This document shows positions 13,701 to 24,064 of a stretch of DNA of 64,000 nt, piece after piece. Source of the DNA: Typha latifolia. Its lineage: Eukaryota > Streptophyta > Magnoliopsida > Poales > Typhaceae. The stretch lies in the NCBI GenBank assembly GCA_019914945.1, contig CM034108.1:4970001-5034000 (forward strand), read 5' to 3'. The translations under genes and the position numbers were made by a program. The notes below the pieces were generated by a model, which saw only the letters and a program-made list of their open reading frames with translations, was not told the DNA's origin and ran no database searches. Every line of letters starts with the position of its first letter. Positions within the stretch are counted from its first letter, which is position 1.

Positions 13701-16700
13701 ACCCTTCATGTCCTACCTCACAAGCTAGGAAACACGGATACTTTCATACTTTCACCATATTTGTATCAGATAAGATACTCATTATATACTTTCAGATATG
13801 TATCAGATACTCCTTATATATATGAATTTTTAAAAATAAAATTAACATTGTGGATACTTCTCTGATACTTCTTAGATACTTGAATATTTTTGAGATTCCT
13901 ACCGGTATGAGTCAAATTGAAGAAGACTATTACTTTTAAATTTTTACCATATCTATAAGGTTTCTCTTCGTGAAAAGATTGAAATTGCTTGCTTATATTA
14001 TGGTTTATATTAGGAAATCACGTTACAATGGTTAATTTCTTCTTATTAATAAATTGAATTCACTTATTTATCGGACATCTTAGTAATGTATTATGAATAT
14101 AATGGATCTTTGCTATAAATGGTAGTTTGTTGGATAATTGGAGGTCTCCTATATAAAGTATCAAATACAATAATTAAATATATTTCCTCAATCAAGAAAA
14201 TTCAAGTATAAAAATTCGTTAGACATAAATATATGTATATATATATATACGAGCTACATATCCTAAGCACATCGTATTTTTATTTTTCAAGATTTACCGC
14301 ATCGGCATATATGTATCCATGCTTTATAGCTCACAAGTGATGCTATTTTCATTTTCTTTCATAATATGTTGACCACTAAGAGTTCAGAAAACCTTTTGGA
14401 CCACAGGTTTCTAAATGTTGACCTATTCAACATATGATTATGCCTTTCATGCTGGAATCTAGTGTAAACTCCCACATTTCCTGCCAAAAAGTTCTCCAGA
14501 TAGGATTCCAGAGAATTTATATTAGCTTTCATCTGAGAGAGATAATATAGGAACAAAGAAGGCACAAGATTTTGACGGAGTGGAACAAACCTTGAACATG
14601 TGAAATGACGCAAACAAGAAAAGAGCAGCGAGAACTCGAGGAACTTTACCTTTCCTCTCCTCTCTTATCTATCCAAGCATGCTTCAGGGCAAATATGGAA
14701 AAGAAGATAGGAAGGGGTTCAAAGGGATCCCTATCTTTTCTCTCTTTGGCATGGATCAATGTACTTTCTTGTCTTTCCTGATATCAGCATGTTCCTTATC
14801 CTGAACTATATCAAACACTCATCTTGTTCTCTTATTGATGCTATCCCATTTGGCTAATTATAAGTAAACAAAAGATATGACATTCTAAATGTTTTCCCTA
14901 CAAATAAGTTTATGTAATTACTGGCAGGGGTTTGGTCTACTTCTGCTCCATGGGCTCATAGATCTGCAGGAGGTCAAATGAAAGTGACAATTCCACTTTG
15001 TTAAGTTATTTTATCATCATAAAAAATTTTACTTTTCAAATAAAACCAGCTCAATTTTTTTCATCTGTCAATTTGCACTTCTATTCCTATTCTCCATCAG
15101 TTGTCATTTCAAGCCTCCAGCTCCAAGCCATTGAACATCTTTTAATATGCATGACTTCTATTTTTTTATCTGGAACTTCTATCATTCATCAAAAGAACAA
15201 GAATATCAAGATAAAGAACGAGACCATAATCTGCCTTCATCCACCTATTAAAATGGCACAGTTGACCAGCAAACATTTAGTCATATGTATGCACCTTCCA
15301 TTAATTGTTAGCCCTTGAATAATTAGGTTAAAATGGGTAAGATAGTTGGAACAAGTGAGTTGAATTCTTTGACAACACTGGTGAAGGGCTTTCGCATATA
15401 TCATCTAATAGTATTGTTGAGCTGGGTAGAATATGAGACAGATTATGTGTGTCAATTTAAAAGGTTAACCCTCTTTGAATTGAAAGATACACAAATCAGT
15501 ACCTATTATTAATCAGCTATAAGCATCAGCAGATCCTCCTGTTTTTCAAAAGACTCAACCCGACAATGGTTAACATAGGCAAAAGAGGTTACTTTTGCAA
15601 ACTTCCACTTAATCCATTTAATAGAATGCTGATGCCAATTTATTTCCAGTTTTCCACATAACCAAACAGACTAATACATATCAATACAGTTAACAGGAGA
15701 TCTGCCAAGTCAACAAACCACCATAAAAGGAATCATAGTAACTAAAGGCCCATTACAATGAATCAACTTCCCTAAATGTTCATCTAGGTCTGCATATGTT
15801 GGATGACTACAGAAAACTACATAATGAGATTATAAACATCACACAAATATTATATATCAGAACAATTAACAGGATATCTGCTAAATCCAGCAGAAAAGAA
15901 ATGACAATAATTAATTAACCCATCTCACTGAATCAATTTCCCTAGACATTCATCTAGGCTTGGCATATGTTGGATGACTAAAAAAATCTACATACTGTAA
16001 ACTTAATATAAAGGGTGTCCCAATTCGGGCTGTCAAAAAAGCTCATGGGCTCATGAGGCTCGCGAGCTCAGCTTGTTAAGAGCCCGGCTCGAACTTGGCT
16101 CGAGACCTAAATGAGCCGAGCCGAGCCAAGATTTCAAGCTCAAAAGAATTATCGAACCGAGCCAGCACTGGCTTGCTCAGGCTCTACTTGATTAGGCTCG
16201 TTCAATATATATATATATATATAAGGTTTAGAACCGTTGGATCTTAGATCTAACGGTTGATATGATCTATATAAATAAGGAAAAAGCCCTAGCTTCTCCC
16301 TAGACCCATTACCCATTCCCATTAGTGCTAGACTCCATATCTCTCCGTCCTCTTTGTCCACCCCGCCCTGCCGATGGTGATGGGGCCGACAACAGATCCA
16401 ACAGCGAAGAGGAAGACATTGGAGCCCCCTCCAACCTTCATCTCTCAAAAGTTCCATCGACCAAATCATTCATTACCGAAATCCTCTCCGTCCACCTCCA
16501 CAACCCCACCTTGCCGATGGTGATGGTGATGGTGATGGCGGCGGTAGCGGTGGCGGATTTGACAACAAGGAGGAAGGCGCCGGAGCCCCCTCCACCCTTC
16601 ATCTCCCAAAAATTTCCATCGGCCAAACCTTTCACCACCGAAATCCTCTCCATCCACCTCCACCACCCAGCCTTGCTGATGGTGACGGCGACAACAACAG

Positions 16701-19700
16701 ATCCGACGGCGAAGAGGAAGACCGCAGAACAGGGGGAGGAGGTGGCTGAGGCAGCTGGGGGAGTGGGGGAGTGGGGAGGGGTGGCTGAAAGACTACGTGG
16801 ACTAGCTCGCCATGTCGGCATCATTGTCATTCAATTCCCTAAGGTTCTCCAAGCTCCAAACCCATCTTCACTAGCCAGCAAGCTATCGAGCCTCATCGAG
16901 CTGGGCCCGAGTCGAGCCGAGCTGGGCTTTTCTAGCTCGAATCGAGCTCAAGCTAGAAAAAAAAAAAAAAAACCCTCTCGAGCCAAACCGAACTAGGCCA
17001 GCTCGCTCAAGCTTAGCTCATGTACATCCTTAGTCCCCATACACGAGGTTTCTGCCTACAAAAAACCTAGAGAGGGAAGACATAAGCAACCTTACCCTTA
17101 TTTTTGAGTATATTGCTTTCAAGACATGAACACATGATCTCTTGGGCCCAAGAGGCAACCCAACTTCATTCATACCAACTAACACCATCGGTAACATAAG
17201 GTAATATACAGATATCATATTATGGAGAAAGTAGCAAGAAACACAATTTTTGAAATGGCTGCAAATATAAATTTAACAGATTTACAACACTTCTTTTCTA
17301 GCACTAAATAGCTCACCTTCACTCGGAAAGATTTGGAAACTTGGAGGTTTGCCAAAAGCACTTCAAGTACAAGATTATTCACCTGAATGGTGCACAAACC
17401 AAGCACAGCTTGTTACCAGCCAATTGAATAAATAACATACAAGATCACAAATTGTATCCCCAAGAGTAACTTCAACTATGTTTAAATAATAAGGTAGAAA
17501 CATAGTACTGCAATTTAAAATTGAACACCACTATTACATCTTTCTCAGAGAAGAATAAAAAAAGTTTTGCATCCACTAGGAAGGCAAATTTGTCCAATGG
17601 GAACAATTTGAACTGCCCCATAACTATTCTAACCAGCACTACAAGCTATAAGATTCCTCTGGAAAGATCCCTCAACTAAATGCACTCCTATTCCAGACCC
17701 CACATAGATAAGGCCTCTACAGTACATATTACATGTTTACTTTAAGAAATAAAAACATAACTGGAGATAGAGTTCACATTGGAAAACAAATAAACTACTA
17801 GGTGGCAAACCAACAGTAACCTGACAGAGCCACCGTAATGTTCGTAATACGTTATGGCATTGTTTTCCATAGTTTAACAGTAATGCAGTTTACAATATAG
17901 CATTCAAGCCCCTACACCAATCTAAAGTTACATAAACAACCTTGATACATGGAAGTTCATAATATTCAGTTATTCACACTGGAAACTAGTACAGAAGAAA
18001 GGAGTAATAAACACAATAGAAACAAAAAGCTTATGTTAGTTTGCTCAAGTCATTTCAAAGAACAGGCAAGGAGTTCTAGTTCATCTGGTTCATAAACATA
18101 TATGGGAGAAAAACAGTAAGAAACTTAGTCTTATATTGCTGAAAAGGATCTCTTACTTTAAATGCTTCTTCTAAAGCTTCAGAAAAGCAATGTAAGGGGA
18201 ATAGAAAACAAAAACTTATAATACCATAAGCTCAGCTTGAATTTTACTAGCTGCAAGATCCCATAGGATGCAACCACATTCTTCCCAAGGATCCTTTGTT
18301 TCTTCAGCTCCAGCTTGATAATCATCAAAACAACCATTTCTTTCTTCGCTGGAACCCTGTTTGATATTGCTGTCATCATAATAAGCAGATGCCGCTTTTG
18401 ATTCAATAGATTGAAGATTATATTTCTCTTCATGGTCATCAATCAAAATTTTACCTGAAACAATATCCTTGAAAGCTTATTTAACAACTATTCATTCCTA
18501 TAGAAAATTCATTACATATCACCTGAGAATCTTTCTCTACCTTCAAAACATTTGGTAAGAGCTGTCTTATGAGAGATATGATGTAGCTGGGATCTACTGT
18601 TGTTGACAAATCTAATAACTGCAAAAGAAGTTATAATGAGTCAGAATATCAGAACTTGTCTCACTCCGTTCATATACTTTGATAAATTTACTGGTGCCTT
18701 CTAGTAAAAACAATTTTTTTTCAGAAATATTCAATTACAATATGAAAGTATATATAAATGGCCATAATCTGCTTCTGGGTATCATAGAAAAAATTCAAAA
18801 ATGCAAAGCAACTAGAGATGTTGCTTTCTTTTTTCATTTACAGTAGCAATATGTGAAGTCAATTGCAATCTTAAGTTGAATCGTACTGAAAGGACCAAAT
18901 AAAGTATCACAAATCATGTATAAACCCTATCAAAGAGGCCAGATAAGAATCAATTTTCTTAAGAACCGACTGCTATGACACTTCATTCAACAGAACAAAA
19001 ATACAACACAAATATCTTTCTTCAGATAATCAGCTACAGTTGTACCCAAAATAACACTTGATTCATGGCCGCTATAATAAGTGCAGTACCTATTATACGG
19101 AATAGCTAGCGTCTTTGACTATTCTTGAACATGCATAACATGAATTTTCTAGCCAGTATGATTGAACAAAGATATATAAAATAGTAGATAATTGATCTGC
19201 TACCCCCACCATATATTGGTTTTTCTCTCATTCACCCAAATGCTGGTTTTTCTCTTATTCACTCAAATGCTCAGCGGAATTAAGTGTCATACAAGAACTT
19301 AAAGAAAAGAATGGATAAGGATTATGAGAAGAAAGTAGTGCTCGGTTAACCATAGAAATATATCAGACTACTGTGATCTTTGACTCATAAGGAAGGTCCC
19401 TTAAGTGTAACTTCTACTTAACAGTCTTAGACCAAATCGAAGTGAAAAACGTGATGAAATCGACAAAGGGGATCCTTTTTATGCCCTGCATACATTGCAT
19501 TTTAGCTACATTAAGTCTCAAGATTTAGAATTTACTTAATAATTGTTCATAGAAGTGGAAGATATGGTTCTAATTGTTAAGCTGGTTTCTAAATCCGATT
19601 CCAGCATAGGGTTCACTTCTTCATCACGTGTTTCTCATTGATATTGACATTAAGATGACGCAGTTAGCGAAGAAGTCTTTACCTCGGAAGACGGGGCAAG

Positions 19701-19838
19701 AGGAAGGTGTGAGCGAGCTCCTTCTTCTTCTTCTTCTTCTTCTTCTTCTTCTCGTTCCGCTTCTTCTTCTTCTTCCTCTTCTTCCTCCTCCTTTTCCTCT
19801 TCCTCTTCTCTTAATCCTTTCGCAGGGCTAAGCGCCAT
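305..19838 (-). CDS. SAAL1: SAAL1-like armadillo-fold protein (11 exons)
   Basis: Plant homologue of 'protein saal1', an ARM/HEAT-like helical-repeat protein. Its plant function is unknown to me. Minus-strand exons in order: 19683-19838, 18523-18618 (or 18541-18618), 18225-18467, 17317-17382, 9164-9303, 7516-7642, 5842-5990, 2147-2282, 953-1037, 555-867 and 305-437 (TAG stop at 305-307). All junctions are GT-AG and keep frame, giving 547 aa (541 with the alternative exon 2 end). Family landmarks in order: TTVDPSYIISLIRQLLP (exon 2), GCILWDLAAS and AELM (exon 3), VLEVLLANLQVS (exon 4), GIIGNLACHEV (exon 5), LQPLMKLGL (exon 7), LVEALSAID (exon 8), ALWCILARLLVQVQEDD (exon 10) and a C-terminal LTCCWKYSL. 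Start: the only ATG ahead of the poly-Glu tract (about residues 11-39). Intron 4 is 8.0 kb and repeat-filled. The least certain junction is intron 2, which is very short (55 or 73 nt). Confidence 0.85.
3045..3315. repeat. Short direct repeats flanking about 150 bp, SAAL1 intron 7
   Basis: AGCTTAAGYTSTTAAARAAT and TGATATTTTATATTCTAAC-like stretches occur at about 3056-3103 and 3266-3310, in the same orientation. This could be the remains of a very small LTR-type (TRIM-like) element; no further support. Confidence 0.35.
7977..8379. mobile_element. MITE copy A
   Basis: About 400 bp, AT-rich, with imperfect terminal inverted repeats (GCCTTGTTTACTA at the left; in reverse, TTAGCCCTCGTTCACTT at the right). 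It aligns along its length with the two halves of the element at 37777-38932. It lies in SAAL1 intron 5 (7643-9163). No coding capacity. Confidence 0.7.
8905..9090. repeat. Local duplication next to SAAL1 exon 5
   Basis: Two units of about 90 bp share TATNGGTGCTCRCAA, a run of TATATTATAT, TATAATGCAACAATATC and TCAAACAGAAGTACAA. The AT dinucleotide run inside differs in length. About 75 bp past the exon 5 donor, in intron 5. Confidence 0.6.
9460..13090 (+). repeat. Complex repeat block in SAAL1 intron 4: duplicated LTR-like modules
   Basis: Two diverged copies of a GC-rich leader-like module lie in tandem at about 9460-10130 and 10200-10930 (shared: AATACCTAA, GGATCGCT, the CCTCGTGGCTC region, CACCGTGTG). 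Then two copies of a second module at about 11040-12190 and 12340-13060 share GATCAGCTATGAAGAAA, TCATCTCGAG, CCACTCACTGAGCTATAG, ACCTCCACTTAGGAT and GTGTATCTCAAGCATATTGA. The first ends in GGTCGTGACA. This looks like pieces of one LTR retroelement family. No gag or pol coding is visible. Confidence 0.55.
16020..17035. mobile_element. GAGCTC-rich element with internal tandem repeats (copy 1)
   Basis: In SAAL1 intron 4. The left end carries GGGCTGTCAAAAAAGCTC and repeated GAGCC/GAGCTC; the right end carries CTCGAGCC and AGCTCGCTCAAGC in opposing orientation, so the ends are roughly inverted. Inside, about 16333-16720, are three tandem units of about 150 bp (each with CCTCTCCRTCCACC, TTGCYGATGGTGA, GAGCCCCCTCCA, AAATCATT/AAACCTTT). 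These create long but meaningless open frames on both strands. Confidence 0.55.
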
Positions 19839-20009
19839 TTGTCTCGTCGAGAGATAGGGAGGGAGAGAACTCTACGAGGGCAAGGAGGTCGAGATGCTTC
19901 GAAATGGGAAACAAGCCCCAAGTATCTAACCAAACTCCTCACATACTTATTTACCCGATGAAATGATTCGCAAGTTTTTTACCGCAAACCTTCTTTTAGG
20001 AAAATTTGC

Positions 20010-20440
20010 AAACAAGCCGCTACATCATGAGTTTTTTGTGGTTCGAGCCCTACTTATTGCTTTTTCTTAAAAAAAAGCCCTTTTCTTTTATTAAAAATAT
20101 TCAGAAAAGCCCCGAGTTAAACTAACCTCACATTAGCTTAACAAAATAAGAATATTTTTATTTTATTTAAATTAATATTTTTAAATTCTAAAATTATCCT
20201 TAATATTTTATCTGACACTTTCTGCAGCATGAAATAGTAGCAGTAACTTTGAAATTTTAAAAATATTAATCTAAATAAAACATAATATTCTTGTTTTATT
20301 TAGCTAATATGAGGTTAAATTAACCGGGAGCTTTTCCAAATATTTTTATAAAATAAAAGGGATTTTTTAGAAAAAAAATAATAAGGTAGTGCTTAAATTA
20401 TAAAATACTCATAATATAGGGGCTTGAATCATAAAATACC
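20010..20440. mobile_element. Foldback (long inverted repeat) element upstream of the SAAL1-like gene
   Basis: The left arm (about 20010-20195) reads AAAAGCCCC, GTTAAACTAACCTCA, TTAGCT, then AAGAATATTTTTATTTTATTT. The right arm (about 20240-20440) is its imperfect reverse complement, with TTAGCTAATATGAGGTTAAA and GGAGCTTTTCC. The arms pair over about 180 bp around a loop near 20215-20240, making a large potential hairpin. It starts about 170 bp upstream of the SAAL1-like ATG and so falls in its promoter or leader. Confidence 0.7.
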
Positions 20441-20844
20441 CACCACCGGTTGGCATCACCACGAAGAAGGAAGGTTGCGAAGGTGACACACTACTGATAA
20501 TGGTACTCTAGGGTATCCAAAATCTTCTTACCAAGGGTTCAGCTGCATAAATCGATTCAAAGATGTCCCTCCTCCACTTCTCTCGGTTGGGCACCTCATC
20601 GATTCGTGAGGAGGCTGCACGGACACGAAGGACCTCCTCAATCAGTCTCTCTTGTTGCTAGAGATGCCAACCGCTGCAGCATTCGCATTGGGATTCCTTA
20701 CTAGGGCTGATGCTGCCTCTGAAACAGTGGTACGACATCGATGGGGCAACATCCTGGAGAAAACGCATAGATATTGGCAACTAGACATGCTTTCTCCACA
20801 TGTATAGTATTTCAGATGGATTTGCCATAATTTTTTGTAACATC

Positions 20845-23100
20845 GCTCTGATACTATATTCTAACAACCCAACTCCGCTACTTGACTCTCATAAGGGCTT
20901 ACCTCTCTCTATGAGCGTCACGTGGGGGTTTTAGTGCTCAACAACACGCTACCAAAAATGAGGAGACAAAAAAATTAAACAGAAGTAGAAAAGGGGCCTA
21001 CAGGTTATAGCAAATTCATCCAAATATAATAAAAAAAGAGTGAAAATTCTTACGAGACTGCATGTTCAAAGTAAGAAACAACAAGAGAACAACATAAATC
21101 TCTTAAACATAAGTACAAAAGGCATAAAAAGAAAGGTCCTATCACCCTTCAAGATAAACTGCTATCAAGCATCCTACTAAGGTATTAGTCAATCTGCATC
21201 AAGTATTAGAACTGAATGAGCATAATGCTTAACAAGTGGCATTATCACTAGTTAAGCATCATGGATAATAATATACTCAGCATGGAAAAATACATGTGCA
21301 ACTATGAAACTGAACATAACATAAACTGAAATATATATGTCATATTAATTGGCTAGCATGGTCCGACAAAACTACAATTATTTTATCATTACTTATACAT
21401 GCCACGCCTTCCACACAGGTTCTTGCCTACCAACTTATGCTCAACAATCACAGCAACCCCTAAGGGAGGTAAACCTTAGCGGTAGAATCACTTGCCCATC
21501 ACTCGACAAACAGCATGACTAGTTGTTCGTCGCTGTAGACTATGAACCTTAGTCGTAAGCCCATCACATAAGTCAGTATCACACATCGATATGATCATCT
21601 GAGCCCGCAACTCCATATCATTGCACCACCATGCAAAAACTCATGAGACGTCGCTCACAAATGCTCTTATCTTGCGTCATTGGGTACCACTTGGTTTACG
21701 TCATCCTACCCTTACTCTACAACTTAAACACTCCAAAGGGTTGACTCTTGCCAATCGATAGTAAATCACTCATCAACCAGCGAAATGACTTCCTGATTAT
21801 CTGATATCCACATACTAAGATCTCAAGCGTGGGCACTATTATGTAATAATATAAATATCCCATGACGTAATCCTAGCTATGAAGGTGCTGGATACTATCG
21901 AGGCGAAGAGATCATTCCCTTTATAGTTGTGCTCTAGTGCTAATCCGCACGACAAGGTAAACATGACTAGCATAAACGTAATCGTAAAAAGGTAATCGTA
22001 TCTAAACATGCGAATGAATGCACATCACAATTAAATTAATAAAAATTATGTCGGGCAGCATGTTAATTAAACAGGTTTCACTATAATAAATAAATTAGCA
22101 TGTCATAGATGCTCATGTTGTCACCCATCATATCAAACGATAAATACAAGAGTTGATAGACCACTTGAATGAATATAAATTTGCTAAAATTTCTAGCAAT
22201 AAGCAGTCCCCACTTTAATCAATGCCGGTTCCGGGGTGAGTACTAATCCTACAGTGCCCTGTGATAGAATCACTATTCAGCACATATTTCTAAATTTAAT
22301 GGATAGTGAAAGAGAGATAAAATAATAATAATGAAAATAACAACAAGAAGAGGAAGAAAAAATGATCTCAGCCAAGCCCAATAATAATATAAAAATAAAA
22401 AAAAACTCGGGCTGACAGGATGGGCCAAATCCAGCCCACAACAAAGGGGCTCGAACCCTGGGGTGGTCTCAAGCCCTAAGACACGCTCAGGCTAGGCACC
22501 ACTTAGCCAAAGCGGGCAGTCCCTAGCTTGAGGGTGCTGCACCAAAGGGGAGAGGCTCCCCCCTCCCCCATCCCCTTTTTCTCAAGCTTGGCACCATCCC
22601 CACGAGGGGAAGGAGGGCCCATGCCAACGGCCAACTATCGCCGGACTGCCGAAGGCAGATGCCACACCCGAAGCACCATGCCAACACCGGCTACAAAATG
22701 AAGAAGCGAGGGAGGAAGACTCACTGACGACAACGACAACAACTTCACCGAGCCCAATCATGACAATGACAACCCTAGTGATGATCAAATGGAGGGGGAA
22801 AGTAGTGGAATGAGAAGAACGGTAAGGGGAGTGAATCGAGTGGAGAGGAAGAAATAAAGAGAGAGAAGAGAGGGTAGCGGTCCACTGCCTGAGGTCCGCC
22901 CACCGCATACGTGGTCGGTGGCGTGCGCGGGAGTGCTAGGCCTGCCCCTCCTTCACCCTTTGCCTGACAAAGGAGTCCCGATAATGGGGAGGGAAGAAAG
23001 GGAGGGGTGAGGGTGGGCATGTGCCTCGACCCTCCCCTACTCTATTTTTTTAGGTGTTATAGTAGCAAATCCATCCATTTCGAATCCTTTTGGACTAGGG
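20845..23100 (-). repeat. Minus-strand LTR-like block with primer-binding-site-like end
   Basis: Read on the minus strand, this block has a GC-rich leader-like part (about 22400-23090) and an AT-rich part sharing TTTGTCGGACCATG with the family at 11.1 kb. It ends with GTATCAGAGC at 20845-20854, which matches the initiator tRNA-Met primer binding site (TGGTATCAGAGC) except at the second base. That position, just past an LTR-like end, suggests a retroelement LTR followed by internal sequence toward 20 kb. The exact LTR edges are not clear. Confidence 0.45.
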
Positions 23101-24064
23101 TTGATAATAGAGAAATAAACTCATCCCAGACCCATAAAATAATGGAAGTGAAATATTCCATCTGGTCCTGCTGTTCCAAGAGAAGCAATAATTTGTTTAA
23201 CAACAGCTTATTTTCACTCTTCTAGTCTTCAGTAATAATATAAACTAAACAAGGGTCATATCTGAGGGCTAAAAATTTAACTTCATGGGAAAATAAAATT
23301 CAGCTATCCCTATTGAAACCAAACCAAATTCATGAAATTTTGTAGTAGATTTGGAGAAAGTAGAATTTTAGACCTCTGGAAAAAAAAAATCAGAGAATCA
23401 TATGGATCAACGCTATATATTTTTTAAATTTTATGTTAAAACTTTGGGACAAATTTTAACACAACCTTACCGTCAATTCTTCCTTGAGATTACAAAACAC
23501 TTAAGATTGAGAAAGTTCTCTCAACCTCAGATCAAAGCATATATTTTCACCTCCAAGAATCGCATATCCTTACCATCAATTATTGCTTGCAGTTAATGTG
23601 TCAAGATTTATCTGAATGAAAATTACCACTGAGATCGACAATAATAAAAAATAGTGTTCTCATGATAGTAATGGCAAGACAATCATGAGACATTCCAAAT
23701 GTGGTGCAAGGCATTTTATAGCAGCTCAATGGGTCAATATTCAGTAAAAGATGTGTGATTGCATGAAACTATTTACATCATTCAACTTTCAAAGAACAGA
23801 AGTAATCTGATGGAAGTTAGAACTGGTTGATTTAATGATGATAAATCGTAGGGGTGAGATACAAACAATGATATGTTATCACTCAATTTAAATATAAAGA
23901 ATGTGTACAAGTATATGGATGGTACAACATGTAAGAGGTCTGCTCAAAGCCTGCTTACATGACATGCATAAATGAACTTTACAGTTACTATACACAAAAA
24001 TGTGAACTTGGTAGTGCAAACCGCAGATCAATTCATTCATCGCAATCCCAACTGCAAGGTATCT
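23101..24064. other. Spacer between the LTR-like block and the EXO1 stop
   Basis: AT-rich, no coding signal seen; the part nearest 24064 should include the EXO1 3' UTR. The two minus-strand genes are thus in tandem, EXO1 upstream of the SAAL1-like gene, with about 4.2 kb between. Confidence 0.4.

Noticed and set aside
14359..14613. 84-aa frame on the minus strand in SAAL1 intron 4
   Set aside because: Not in frame with the flanking exons 4 and 5, which already join seamlessly, and no recognisable domain.
16325..16996. 223-aa open frame on the plus strand (and 130-aa frame opposite)
   Set aside because: Produced by GC-rich tandem repeats inside a transposable element; the repeat units open frames on both strands and match no family I know.
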